In this document: positions 24,622 through 33,652 of the stretch, one piece after another | Position numbering within the stretch: position 1 is the first letter of the stretch | Layout of the letters: each line of letters opens with the position of its first letter | NCBI RefSeq assembly: GCF_000812965.1 | Contig: NZ_JSYN01000012.1 | Span: 45,019 to 109,018 of the forward strand | Direction of reading: 5' to 3' | From: Pedobacter kyungheensis | GTDB lineage: Bacteria > Bacteroidota > Bacteroidia > Sphingobacteriales > Sphingobacteriaceae | DNA: 64,000 nt | The notes under the pieces: model-generated | Told to the model about the DNA's origin: nothing | Seen by the model: only the letters and a program-made list of their open reading frames with translations | The model's database searches: none | Translations under genes and position numbers: made by a program

Positions 24622-26994
24622 TTATTTACTTGCAGCTTGCTGCATTGGGTTTTTGCCAACCGACTGGCCCCTAACGGCACCACCAGCTTTTGCTTTGTAA
24701 GCTTTAAACTTACTTTCCTTAGCTTTACCTCCCCAGCTATTGTTACTGGTATCAATATCGGCCGTTTCGCGTAACGGATCAACTAAAATAGAAGCTACTT
24801 CTTTATCCTTTACATAAAACTTAGACGTTTTTAGTTCATTATGTCTCCAGATTTGCGCCGGAATGCGGTCGATTTCTTTGGTACCATCTTTATAGGTAAA
24901 CTCAACAATGATTGGCATAACCAAACCGCCCTTATTACTGAAACTTAACTCATAGAGGAATTTATTTTCATACTTATCCTGCTCAGCTGCCGGTACCACA
25001 TCTAAAGGCATACTGCCTTCCATTTTGGTTGCTACTGTTGTATCAATGTTCACCATTCCTCTATCGTATTTATAATAAAAATCCTGAGCTGCTGTATTTT
25101 TATCTACATAGAAGCTGATTTTCTTGTCTTCGCGGTTTCTGATTTTCGAAATATCCTCAAAAGCATTTACAGCAGGTTTATCAATTTTAACCATTCTCGA
25201 TCTTGCAGCAGGCACCTCTTTAGGGAAATCGGCTTTTGCAAATTTCACACTGTCTAAAGCAATATCGCATGGGTCAGTTCCGTAAAACCAGCCTCTCCAA
25301 AACCAATCCAGATCTTCGCCACTGGCATCTTCCATGGTACGGAAAAGATCGGCAGGTTCAGGGTGTTTAAAAGCCCATCTTCTGGCATATTCTTTAAATG
25401 CGTAGTCGAACAATTCTCTGCCCATAATGGTTTCACGAAGAATATTTAATCCAGTGGCCGGTTTTGAATAGGCATTCGGACCAAAACGTGCAATATTTTC
25501 AGAGTTGGTCATAATCGGCTCCAGCTCATCCTTTGGTAATTTCATATAATCAACAATAGTATATGCCGGACCTTTTTTACTCGGGAATTTATTGTCCCAA
25601 AGCTCTTCGGTTAAATACTCTACAAAAGAATTTAAGCCTTCATCCATCCAGGTCCACTGACGCTCATCGCTGTTTACTATCATTGGGAAAAAGTTGTGGC
25701 CAACTTCGTGGATGATTACACCCAACATCCCATTTTTAGTGCTTTCACTATAAGTTCCGTCTGCATCGGTACGGCCATAGTTGAAACAAATCATCGGATA
25801 TTCCATTCCGTTAGCGGCCTCAATACTCTGAGCAACAGGATATGGATAAGGAATGGTAAAATCAGAATAGGTTTTAATGGTATGGGCTACTGCACGTGTA
25901 GAAAATTTGCTATACAGGTTATAAGCTTCTTTTCCATAAAAGCTCATACACATAACAGTATTGTTATTGGCCTGTATTTTTTGTGGCATGGCATCCCAGA
26001 TAAACTTACGTGAAGAAGTCCAGGCGAAATCGCGCACATTGTTTGCATTGAAAACCCAGGTCTTTTTAGCTGTCGATTTTTTAGCTTCAGCAGCTTTTGC
26101 CTCAGCTAAAGTTTGAATTTCAACTGGAGCTGCAGCTGTTTTAGCTGTATTATAGCGGCTTAACTGCGTAGGATTTAAAACAGCACTGTAGTTGATACAC
26201 TCGCCTGTTGAACCTACCAGGTGATCGGCCGGAACAGTCATTTGTACCTTAAAATCGCCAAAGGTTAAGGCAAACTCGCCTCTGCCGGTAAACTGGTGGT
26301 TTTGCCATCCCTGAAAATCGCTATACACACATAAGCGTGGATACCATTGGGTCATGGTAAACAGGTAGTTTCCATCAGTTGGGAAATATTCATAACCTCC
26401 ACGGCCACCAACTGACATGCGATCCGTAATTTTATAATTCCAGTCGATGTTAAATATCAGTTTCTGCCCGGTTCTTAACGCTACAGGCAAATCCACGCGC
26501 ATCATGGTTTTGTTAACGGTATATTTTAAGTTTTTACCGGTAGCATCGGTTAACTTCGTAATGTTAATACCATAGCCGTTGTTTGCTTTTGAACTTAGCT
26601 GGTCTAAATTTTGGATAGTACCGATAGCTGGCATTTTGGTAGCATCCTGATAATTGGCATTTTTATCGGTGCTGTGCTCGTTCTCATCAAGCTGTAACCA
26701 GATGTAGGTTAGGGGGTCGGGTGAGTTATTGGTATAAGTAATGGTTTCAGAGCCGGTAAGTAACAGATTTTTCTCATCCAGTTCGCATTTAATGTTATAA
26801 TCGGCACGTTGCTGCCAATATTTAACTCCAGGTGCACCACTCGCAGTACGTTGCTCATTCGGTGTTGGTAAAATGGTTCCCAATTGCTCGAATTTATTGC
26901 CGTGGTTACTGCCAGGGTTATTCTGAGTATTTTGGGCAAAAGCTAAGCTACCCGAAAAAAGTAGCAGGCCTGTTAAAGTAAACAGTTTATTCAT
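24622..26994 (-). CDS. M1 family zinc metallopeptidase
   Basis: A 790-residue exported aminopeptidase-like enzyme. Signal peptide MNKLFTLTGLLLFSGSLAFAQ. Aminopeptidase N-type beta domain with GSETITYTNNSPDPLTYIWLQLDEN. Zinc site VIIHEVGHNFFP (about residue 429) and the third ligand Glu in WTWMDEGLNSFVEYL about 20 residues on. Before it, AANGMEYPMICF takes the place of the GxMEN exopeptidase motif, so strict aminopeptidase specificity is uncertain. It shares the minus strand with a HupE-like gene 11 bases upstream, a pairing seen in other Bacteroidota. Confidence 0.92.
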   Translation of the reverse strand: MNKLFTLTGLLLFSGSLAFAQNTQNNPGSNHGNKFEQLGTILPTPNEQRTASGAPGVKYWQQRADYNIKCELDEKNLLLTGSETITYTNNSPDPLTYIWLQLDENEHSTDKNANYQDATKMPAIGTIQNLDQLSSKANNGYGINITKLTDATGKNLKYTVNKTMMRVDLPVALRTGQKLIFNIDWNYKITDRMSVGGRGGYEYFPTDGNYLFTMTQWYPRLCVYSDFQGWQNHQFTGRGEFALTFGDFKVQMTVPADHLVGSTGECINYSAVLNPTQLSRYNTAKTAAAPVEIQTLAEAKAAEAKKSTAKKTWVFNANNVRDFAWTSSRKFIWDAMPQKIQANNNTVMCMSFYGKEAYNLYSKFSTRAVAHTIKTYSDFTIPYPYPVAQSIEAANGMEYPMICFNYGRTDADGTYSESTKNGMLGVIIHEVGHNFFPMIVNSDERQWTWMDEGLNSFVEYLTEELWDNKFPSKKGPAYTIVDYMKLPKDELEPIMTNSENIARFGPNAYSKPATGLNILRETIMGRELFDYAFKEYARRWAFKHPEPADLFRTMEDASGEDLDWFWRGWFYGTDPCDIALDSVKFAKADFPKEVPAARSRMVKIDKPAVNAFEDISKIRNREDKKISFYVDKNTAAQDFYYKYDRGMVNIDTTVATKMEGSMPLDVVPAAEQDKYENKFLYELSFSNKGGLVMPIIVEFTYKDGTKEIDRIPAQIWRHNELKTSKFYVKDKEVASILVDPLRETADIDTSNNSWGGKAKESKFKAYKAKAGGAVRGQSVGKNPMQQAASK

Positions 26995-27005
26995 TATGAT
27001 GTTAG

Positions 27006-27590
27006 TTAAAATGGAATTCGTTCTAAAGCCATTTTTAAAGCCAGGCTAAATACGGCTGCTGATATAAATAAAACCCAGCTCAATCGCTTGATGCGGGTAT
27101 AGTTAAAAATTAAAAAGGTAATGAGTAAAACAATCATCACCACAAAAATTTGTCCTGCTTCCAGGCCAACGTTAAAGCCAAAGAGCCCCCAGCCAATGTT
27201 CTGGTCTTTGGCCAGCATCATCCTGATCGAGTTGGCAAAACCCATTCCATGTATTAGCCCAAAACCTAACGCCAGGGAGTAGTTAATTTTAACCGATTTC
27301 AAAGAAAAGTTCTTCCTGAACATATTACTGACAGCAGTAATTACAATGGTACAGGGGATTAAAAACTCAACCCACTTACTATCAAACCTGATGTAATCTA
27401 AAACACTTAAAAGCAAAGTTAGCGAATGACCAATGGTAAAAGCGGTAACCAGTATCAGTACCTGCTTCAGGTTTTTGTAACTGTAAATGGCAACGAGCGC
27501 CAAAACAAAAAGCTGATGATCCAGCGCATCAATACTAATAATGTGTTCCCAACCCAGTTTAAAATAAAAGATAAAATCTTGTAACGGCAT
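27006..27590 (-). CDS. HupE/UreJ-like membrane protein
   Basis: A 194-residue protein with about six membrane helices and the HupE/UreJ signature histidines: WEHIISIDALDHQLFVLAL, FTIGHSLTLLLS, FGLIHGMGFANSI and FNVGLEAGQIFVV. HupE proteins are linked to nickel or cobalt uptake, but this Bacteroidota branch usually sits beside M1 peptidases and DUF6702 genes rather than urease or hydrogenase. Metal transport is therefore a family-level guess. It probably heads the transcript into the M1 gene. Confidence 0.85.
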   Translation of the reverse strand: MPLQDFIFYFKLGWEHIISIDALDHQLFVLALVAIYSYKNLKQVLILVTAFTIGHSLTLLLSVLDYIRFDSKWVEFLIPCTIVITAVSNMFRKNFSLKSVKINYSLALGFGLIHGMGFANSIRMMLAKDQNIGWGLFGFNVGLEAGQIFVVMIVLLITFLIFNYTRIKRLSWVLFISAAVFSLALKMALERIPF

Positions 27591-27740
27591 GAATAGTAAG
27601 CTAACTATCTCAATTAAAAATAGTTTATAAAGACTAAAATTATGCTTTTAATTACAAAAACACCAAATATCAGGTACAGAAAACGATAAATCCCAAATTT
27701 GTTACCGTTTTTAAACCATTTTGCTTTAAGAAACACCTGT

Positions 27741-27806
27741 GTTTACAGTTGTAAACTAAATTGTTGTTTCATTATACAAGGTTAACAAGGTATATTGGTA
27801 CAAGGT
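27741..27806. promoter_or_regulatory. palindrome and three ACAAGGT repeats between divergent genes
   Basis: GTTTACA-GT-TGTAAAC (27741-27756) is a 16-bp dyad with perfect 7-bp arms. The heptamer ACAAGGT occurs at 27776-27782, 27785-27791 and 27800-27806. They lie 26-91 bases before the methyltransferase start and in the divergent region with the HupE gene. Likely regulator contacts; no regulator gene is adjacent. Confidence 0.4.
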
Positions 27807-27831
27807 AACTGAACTTATTTAATATGGTATT

Positions 27832-28497
27832 ATGCTAAGGCTTAAATATTACTTTCAAAAGCCGCAAAGCGGCTTTGATCCCGTTCCAAAAGCCTTTGCA
27901 GAAAAATATGCTGCCAACGAATACAGCAAGGTAGATAGCAGCCTTGTAGATGCAATTAATACGCAGGTAGCCGATTTACGGGATAAAAGCATATTGGATT
28001 TAGGCGCAGGCCCGGGCCAGTACAGCATTGAATTTGCGAAAAAAGGGGCTAAAGTTACCTGGCACGACATCAGCCGCAATTATCTGGAAATTGCCAGAAA
28101 TAAGGCTAATGATGAAAGTATAGTCCTAAATTTTTCGCTGGGCTACCTCGAAGAAGCAGAGGGGAAATACGATATGATTTTTAACCGGATCTGCTGGTAT
28201 TACTGCATCAACGACAATCAGTTTGCTACCCGCATTTACAACCTGGTTAAAAAAGATGGCTTTGGCTTTATTGTAGTTAACAATGAGATATTTCTGCAGG
28301 AAGAGCTGGCAAAAGAAAGCGGATTAAAAAAAATACTGATCAGGCTCAGTTACTGGATTAATGAAACCTTTAATATCAAACTTACACACGTACATCCTTC
28401 ACATCAGAAACTAAGCAAAATATTTGCCCGTTTAGATTTTAAAAGCCTGCAGGTAGAACGCAACGGACATAACACCTTGATTACATTTAATAAGTAG
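27832..28497 (+). CDS. class I SAM-dependent methyltransferase
   Basis: A 221-residue Rossmann methyltransferase with motif I ILDLGAGPGQYSIEFA, an acidic loop (VTWHDISRNYLEIARNKA) and motif IV-like YDMIFNRICWYYC. It has no signal peptide or membrane segment. The substrate cannot be read from the sequence. It is divergent from the M1/HupE pair and 43 bases ahead of the DUF6702 gene. Confidence 0.87.
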   Translation: MLRLKYYFQKPQSGFDPVPKAFAEKYAANEYSKVDSSLVDAINTQVADLRDKSILDLGAGPGQYSIEFAKKGAKVTWHDISRNYLEIARNKANDESIVLNFSLGYLEEAEGKYDMIFNRICWYYCINDNQFATRIYNLVKKDGFGFIVVNNEIFLQEELAKESGLKKILIRLSYWINETFNIKLTHVHPSHQKLSKIFARLDFKSLQVERNGHNTLITFNK

Positions 28498-28540
28498 CCA
28501 ATTTATCTTTTAACTTTGCGTTATAGTCAAAAATATACCC

Positions 28541-29047
28541 ATGCGTAAATTAAAATTTGTTGTGCTGCTCTTGTGTTGTACCTTTTTTGCTGTCGAGGCA
28601 GGCGTAAGGCACCCTTTACACGTAAGTACTACCGAAGTAAACTTTAATGCAAAAGACAAAACGCTCGAGATAAGCTGTAAAATTTTTTCTGATGATTTTG
28701 AATCAATTTTAGCCAGGTTATACAAACAAAAAACCGACCTCAGCAACGCCAGCATGAAAACGGCGATGGATGAGCTGGTTAAAAAATATTTGTTATCGCA
28801 CTTACAGATTAAAGCCAATGGAAAAGCAACAACCTTAAATTACATTGGCTTTGAAATAGACCACGAGGCCACAAATATTTACCTGGAAGTTGAAAAAATA
28901 TCAGTTGTAAAATCTATTGAAGTGAGCAATACGATCCTTTACGACCTGTTTGATGACCAAATGAGTATTATACATATTGTGAAAGGTGCTACCCGTAAAA
29001 GCAGCAAAATCCTCTACCCTGAAAAGAAGTTTGCGGCAAACTTTTAA
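28541..29047 (+). CDS. DUF6702 family exported protein
   Basis: A 168-residue protein with signal peptide MRKLKFVVLLLCCTFFAVEA, then RHPLHVSTTEVNFNAKDKTLEISCKIFSDDFESIL, the start typical of the DUF6702 family. Members commonly accompany M1 peptidase and HupE-like genes; here the three are within 4 kb but on opposite strands. A -7 box TAACTTTG lies at 28511-28518, 22 bases before the start. Function unknown. Confidence 0.8.
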   Translation: MRKLKFVVLLLCCTFFAVEAGVRHPLHVSTTEVNFNAKDKTLEISCKIFSDDFESILARLYKQKTDLSNASMKTAMDELVKKYLLSHLQIKANGKATTLNYIGFEIDHEATNIYLEVEKISVVKSIEVSNTILYDLFDDQMSIIHIVKGATRKSSKILYPEKKFAANF

Positions 29048-29180
29048 TTGTAATTTTTGTATTAGATAATGGTTAGATGTTAAATTACCATTAATTTTAA
29101 TAGCTATATTATTTAAGTTAATATGAGCTGAGGAATATTTCTTGTTATCTTTTTTTAAATCCGTGTTGTTAAAATAAGTT

Positions 29181-30449
29181 ATGCACCTAATCATCTTCTC
29201 CAACATATTAACGCCTCGGATTAAGTATATTTTCAGTTTTATTTTTAAAGATATACTGAAAACAGAAGTAGAATTTACAGGCAATAGCCAGTATTTTCTG
29301 CAAAGCGATCAGGTAAAAATCAGCTATGGCAATGAAGCCTTAGGTGATGAACTTTTCTTTAAAAGTACGCCACTGCTTTTCTCTAATAAGCTTGAAGAAA
29401 TCAAACTTAAAAGTATTCTTTTTGGCGAGTACCAGGTTCCCTTTGCGGTAGAAGGCTCAGCATTGACTTTTGATGTTTTTGCAGCTTCTTTTTTCATCAT
29501 TAGCAGATATGAAGAATATCTCCATCAAAAAGTTTCTACCGAAGACTTTAATCCAGCTAAAAGCCAGCAGCATAAATGGCGCATTTTAAACCGGCCGGTT
29601 ATCGATGAATGGGCGCTGATTATTAAAAGCATGATCCGGAAAAAGTATCCCAGCTTTAAATTTCACGAAAAAAAATTCCATCATCAACCCACCATAAATT
29701 TCAATATTACACCCAAAATGCCGAAAGGTGTTTTAGATAAGACCAGATTTATTTTCAGTTCGGTTTTTAAAAAGGAAAATACTTATTTCCGTTCAAAATT
29801 TGATCAGTTAACCGGTGTAGCTATAAAAAGCGAAGAAGTTTTGGCGCAGGTAAACCATTTATTCCGTACTAAAAAGAACCAACCACTTTATTTTGTCGAT
29901 TTTCCTGCTGTTCCGCTAACCCATAGCAACATAAATGGGGTATCAAAAGCCCTCACCGCCAAAGCTGTTGGCTTGTTAAGGCCTTGTGCAAGCGACAAAC
30001 ATAAAATAACCGAAATAAAAGAGGATTTGGCAAAACTGAAGAAAATCAAGCCAAATATTCATCCTTTAAGTAGCCAGCAACTTGAAATTTTAAAATTTCC
30101 GATTTGTTATTTAAACCTCCTGAACTCCGGCATCACTACCGATTACTCTATGGGTTACAGCAATGTACCAGGTTTCAGGGCCGGAACCTGTACTCCCTTT
30201 AACTGGTACGATTTACAGCTCGAAAAGGTTACGCCTTTAACCGTAAATCCTTACTGCTTAACCGATCATGTGTTAAAGTATTTACCTACCGATGCCGCAA
30301 TAAAAACGGTAAACCAATATGTAGATGCAGTAAAAGTAGTAAATGGCACTTTTTACAGCAGTTGGCAGCTAAAAAGTTTATCAGAAAACCCAAAATATAA
30401 AAAATTAAGAAAGGTATTTAACGAGATGCTTAATTACGCTGGTAATTGA
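29181..30449 (+). CDS. polysaccharide deacetylase relative (DUF7033 type), catalytic motif degenerate
   Basis: A 422-residue protein resembling the Bacteroidota polysaccharide-deacetylase family with an N-terminal DUF7033 region: ITPRIKYIFSFIFKDIL at the start, LTFDVFAASFFIISRYEEYL in the middle, and DYSMGYSNVPGFRAGTCTPFNWYDL near the end. In intact relatives I expect a PTIDID-type metal-binding motif after the first domain. Here it reads PTINFNITPKMP, with both aspartates replaced. The IHP-S region is also compressed (NIHPLSSQQLEILKFPICYL). A catalytically inactive or strongly diverged protein is likely. It has no signal peptide. Confidence 0.72.
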   Translation: MHLIIFSNILTPRIKYIFSFIFKDILKTEVEFTGNSQYFLQSDQVKISYGNEALGDELFFKSTPLLFSNKLEEIKLKSILFGEYQVPFAVEGSALTFDVFAASFFIISRYEEYLHQKVSTEDFNPAKSQQHKWRILNRPVIDEWALIIKSMIRKKYPSFKFHEKKFHHQPTINFNITPKMPKGVLDKTRFIFSSVFKKENTYFRSKFDQLTGVAIKSEEVLAQVNHLFRTKKNQPLYFVDFPAVPLTHSNINGVSKALTAKAVGLLRPCASDKHKITEIKEDLAKLKKIKPNIHPLSSQQLEILKFPICYLNLLNSGITTDYSMGYSNVPGFRAGTCTPFNWYDLQLEKVTPLTVNPYCLTDHVLKYLPTDAAIKTVNQYVDAVKVVNGTFYSSWQLKSLSENPKYKKLRKVFNEMLNYAGN

Positions 30450-30542
30450 TTTTAGTTTAAATTTTAAGCTTAAAATCACTAAATTTAGGGCAAGAAACCT
30501 GTTATCGTCTATCTTTAAACAGGGTACAGCAAAACCAACATT

Positions 30543-31187
30543 ATGATTTTTGATCTAAGCAAAACCCAATCTATCGCCAATACTTTTATTGCCGAACTTC
30601 GGGATGAAAATATCCAGAAAGATTCGATGCGTTTCCGCAAAAATATGGAGCGCGTTGGGGAGTTTTTTGCTTACGAGATCAGTAAATCACTTAAATATAC
30701 AGCTACCGAAATTACTACTCCGCTTGGTGTATCTAAATGTGAGGTATTGGCCGAACAGCCTGTTCTGGCGACCATCCTGCGCGCAGGCTTGCCACTTCAG
30801 CAGGGCTTGCTTAACATTTTTGACAAAGCCGAATGCTGCTTCATTTCGGCCTACCGGAAAGTTAAAAAGAGTGGCGATTTTATTATCCAGATGGATTATG
30901 TTTCTACCCCCGATCTGGAGGGAAGGGTGTTGATTATGGCCGACCCGATGCTGGCAACCGGCCAAAGTATGGTAATGTGTTGTAAAGAATTGATTAACCG
31001 CTATAAAATTAGCGAACTGCATATTGTTGCCGCCATAGCCAGTACTGAAGGGGTTACCCATGTTAGGGCTAATTTACCTAAAGCAAAGCTTTGGCTGGGC
31101 GCTATTGATGAAGAAATGACCAGTAAATCCTATATCGTTCCTGGCTTGGGCGATGCCGGCGACCTGGCTTATGGAGAAAAGGTTTAG
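30543..31187 (+). CDS. upp: uracil phosphoribosyltransferase
   Basis: Pyrimidine salvage enzyme making UMP from uracil and PRPP. The 214 residues fit UPRTase. ILRAGLPLQQGLLNIF, AYRKVKKSGDF, and the PRPP loop VLIMADPMLATGQSMVMC are present, with IVPGLGDAGDLAYG at the C-terminus binding uracil. It stands alone between the deacetylase-like gene and an LMW-PTP gene on the same strand. Confidence 0.95.
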   Translation: MIFDLSKTQSIANTFIAELRDENIQKDSMRFRKNMERVGEFFAYEISKSLKYTATEITTPLGVSKCEVLAEQPVLATILRAGLPLQQGLLNIFDKAECCFISAYRKVKKSGDFIIQMDYVSTPDLEGRVLIMADPMLATGQSMVMCCKELINRYKISELHIVAAIASTEGVTHVRANLPKAKLWLGAIDEEMTSKSYIVPGLGDAGDLAYGEKV

Positions 31188-31235
31188 TTCTGGGATCTTT
31201 AATCAGAGGTCTTTTAAATCCCACAACAAAAACAA

Positions 31236-31553
31236 ATGAACATTCTTTTCGTATGCAGCAGAAACAAATGGCGTAGTGCCACTGCTGAAACGCTATATAA
31301 AAATCATCCCGATCATGAAGTCCGGTCAGCAGGCACAGCGTCATCGGCCAGGGTTAAAATAAACGCAAAGCATATTGTATGGGCTGATGCCATTTTTGTA
31401 ATGGAGAAAAAGCATAAACAAATTCTCATTGAACGTTACCCCATCGAAACGAGGGAGAAAGAAATCGTAATCCTCCATATTCCAGATGATTATCAATATA
31501 TGGACGAAGAACTCATAGAAGAGATTCAATCAAAAATGACCGCTTATTTATAA
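31236..31553 (+). CDS. short low-molecular-weight protein tyrosine phosphatase-like protein
   Basis: A 105-residue protein starting ILFVCSRNKWRSATAETLY. The Cys7-x5-Arg13-Ser14 loop matches the LMW-PTP active site. Classical LMW-PTPs are about 150 residues and end with a DP-type general-acid loop. This one is shorter and has IPDDYQYMDEELIEE instead, where an Asp in PDDY could serve. The short form occurs in many bacteria; its substrate is unknown. It is a separate gene 48 bases downstream of upp. Confidence 0.85.
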   Translation: MNILFVCSRNKWRSATAETLYKNHPDHEVRSAGTASSARVKINAKHIVWADAIFVMEKKHKQILIERYPIETREKEIVILHIPDDYQYMDEELIEEIQSKMTAYL

Positions 31554-31600
31554 TTCCAGCAATAATAGAAACTACCTTTGCAAAAACTACAATTACATTA

Positions 31601-32290
31601 ATGAAAAAACATATCTTCTTCGATCTCGATCATACCATCTGGGATTTTGACCGCAATGCCGAAGAAACCCTGAAAGAACTTTACCAAACCTACCAATTAG
31701 AGGCATTAGGTATTAAATCCTGCAGCGATTTCATCAGTATTTACACTGAAAACAATCATTTGTTGTGGGCCGATTATCATTTAGGAAAAATTACCAAAGA
31801 TTTTTTACGGGCAGAACGCTTCAGTAAAACCTTCATCCAGTTGGGCATCCATCCCGATGCCGTACCGCAACAGTTTGAAGCCGACTATGTAAGCATTTCG
31901 CCAACCAAAACCAATTTATTTGCAGGTGCTGAACAGGTATTGGCCTATCTGCAGCAAAAATATACACTTCACATCATTTCAAATGGCTTTAAAGAAACAA
32001 CTTTAACCAAAATGAATTTATCGAAGTTGAATCCTTATTTCGAAAATGTAATTATATCCGAAGATGTGGGCGTTAATAAGCCTAACCCGATTATCTTCGA
32101 ATATGCACTCGATAAAGCAAAAGCACTCAAAACGGAAAGCATTATGATTGGCGACAGTCTTGAGGCTGATATTTATGGAGCGCTAAACTTTGGTATGGAA
32201 GCCATATTCTTCAATCCTGCACAAAAAGAAAAGCCCGAAGATGTCAAACATCAAATTGTACATCTCGAAGAATTGTTAAAACTTTTTTAA
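31601..32290 (+). CDS. YjjG-type HAD noncanonical pyrimidine nucleotidase
   Basis: A 229-residue HAD hydrolase of the YjjG family, which dephosphorylates noncanonical pyrimidine nucleotides as housecleaning. Motif I FFDLDHTIWDFD (catalytic Asp8/Asp10), motif II HIISNGF, motif III Lys in VGVNKPNPIIFEYAL and motif IV MIGDSLEADIYGALNFGM are all intact. A -7 box TACCTTTG lies at 31573-31580, 20 bases before the start. Closeness to upp fits pyrimidine metabolism. Confidence 0.92.
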   Translation: MKKHIFFDLDHTIWDFDRNAEETLKELYQTYQLEALGIKSCSDFISIYTENNHLLWADYHLGKITKDFLRAERFSKTFIQLGIHPDAVPQQFEADYVSISPTKTNLFAGAEQVLAYLQQKYTLHIISNGFKETTLTKMNLSKLNPYFENVIISEDVGVNKPNPIIFEYALDKAKALKTESIMIGDSLEADIYGALNFGMEAIFFNPAQKEKPEDVKHQIVHLEELLKLF

Positions 32291-32367
32291 GCTAACACTG
32301 TTTTTATTCGATTTTGGCATTGCTTTGGCAAGGTTTCAGTACACACACAAATGAAACCTTAATTAAC

Positions 32368-33072
32368 ATGAAAAAAACCATCTTTTTAGGTCTGGCAATG
32401 CTCTTTGCTACCCTAAGTTTTGCTCAAAACAACCGCAGCACAGCTGAAGTATTCCTTCAAATTACCAAACCGGGCAAGTATACGGTGTATTTAGACGATG
32501 AACTTGTAAGTTCGGCCACAGGTAGGTTCCGCTTTTATGATGTATACAATTCCAAACCCATGTTGTCTATAATGCAGGGCAATAGATTGATCCTGAAAGA
32601 ACAGCTTAATGTAAACGCTCAGGAACGACTCATTGTAGGTTTCGATAATGACAGACTGAACGTAATTAAACAACTTAGTATGTTCCGCAACAATCAATAC
32701 GCATTAGACGATTTTTATGGTTATAGCGAGCCCTACAACACTGGTATTTCGCCAAGGCCAGACAGAGGTTCTGTAAGGAATTATACTTTAATGTCGCCTG
32801 AGGCTTTTTATCAATTTTTTAGTTTGTACAAAAAAGAAAAGTTCGATGATGGCAGATTGAGGTTGATTAAAGCTACCAGCAAAAATGCGACCTTCAGTAC
32901 TGAGCAAGTAAAGTACCTGCTTAAAGAATTTGCTTTCGACGACCAGCGTTTAGAAACTGCTAAACTTTTGTTTCCAAAAACTATCGACACACAAAATTAT
33001 ACCCTGTTAGCCGATACATTCAAGTTTCCATCCAATAAAGACGATTTTTTGAATTTCATTGCTAAAGAATAA
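32368..33072 (+). CDS. DUF4476 domain exported protein
   Basis: A 234-residue protein. I set the start at MKKTIFLGLAMLFATLSFAQ, a clear signal peptide; an upstream in-frame ATG at 32314 adds 18 residues unlike a signal. The C-terminal ~90 residues (MSPEAFYQFFSLYKKEKFDDGRLRLIKATSKN through LLADTFKFPSNKDDFLNFI) are a DUF4476 domain, found in envelope proteins of this phylum. The middle shows no recognised domain. Function unknown. Confidence 0.85.
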   Translation: MKKTIFLGLAMLFATLSFAQNNRSTAEVFLQITKPGKYTVYLDDELVSSATGRFRFYDVYNSKPMLSIMQGNRLILKEQLNVNAQERLIVGFDNDRLNVIKQLSMFRNNQYALDDFYGYSEPYNTGISPRPDRGSVRNYTLMSPEAFYQFFSLYKKEKFDDGRLRLIKATSKNATFSTEQVKYLLKEFAFDDQRLETAKLLFPKTIDTQNYTLLADTFKFPSNKDDFLNFIAKE

Positions 33073-33090
33073 TTCGCTTATCTTTATGAT

Positions 33091-33609
33091 ATGAGGGCTG
33101 CAAAAATAAAGGCATCGATACACAAAATTGTCGATGCCTATAAATCGAAACTATCTGCTTATGCTGATGATATTTTTCAGCAGCAACCACCTATAGCCGG
33201 CTGGAGTTACAGCGAAGTATATTCGCATATTTTTGATTCGAGCCTGTTATCGCTCATCGCCTTAGAACATGCAGCAAAAGGCAAAGGAGAAGATAAACCC
33301 ACTGCTTTTGCCGTCAGGCTCATTTTGTTGCTTGGTGCACTACCACCGGCAAGGCAATATAAAGTGCCCCAAAGACTGGCTGACCGGGTAAAAAAAATAA
33401 GCAAAACCGAAGCACTCGATTTTATTCTAGAGTTTGAAGAGGCTTTAGATGACAATTATCCTTTGGTGGGTTTAGCAACGGCTACCTGCAAGACAAAACA
33501 CCCGCGTTTAGGATACTTAAACGCCAAACAATGGTTAAGATTTATCGAAATTCATTTAAAGCACCACCTCAAACAGCTGGAAAGAATAGAAAAGAGTTTT
33601 CAGGCCTAA
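33091..33609 (+). CDS. DinB family protein
   Basis: A 172-residue four-helix-bundle protein of the DinB/YfiT superfamily. WSYSEVYSHIFDSSLLSL supplies the first metal-ligand His (about residue 46), and FIEIHLKHHLKQLERIE near the C-terminus supplies the others. Related proteins are metal-dependent hydrolases or thiol transferases, but the substrate is not predictable. It starts 18 bases after the DUF4476 gene. Confidence 0.83.
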   Translation: MRAAKIKASIHKIVDAYKSKLSAYADDIFQQQPPIAGWSYSEVYSHIFDSSLLSLIALEHAAKGKGEDKPTAFAVRLILLLGALPPARQYKVPQRLADRVKKISKTEALDFILEFEEALDDNYPLVGLATATCKTKHPRLGYLNAKQWLRFIEIHLKHHLKQLERIEKSFQA

Positions 33610-33652
33610 ATTAATTTCGCCATATTTGGGTAATACTTAACACTCAACCCTC

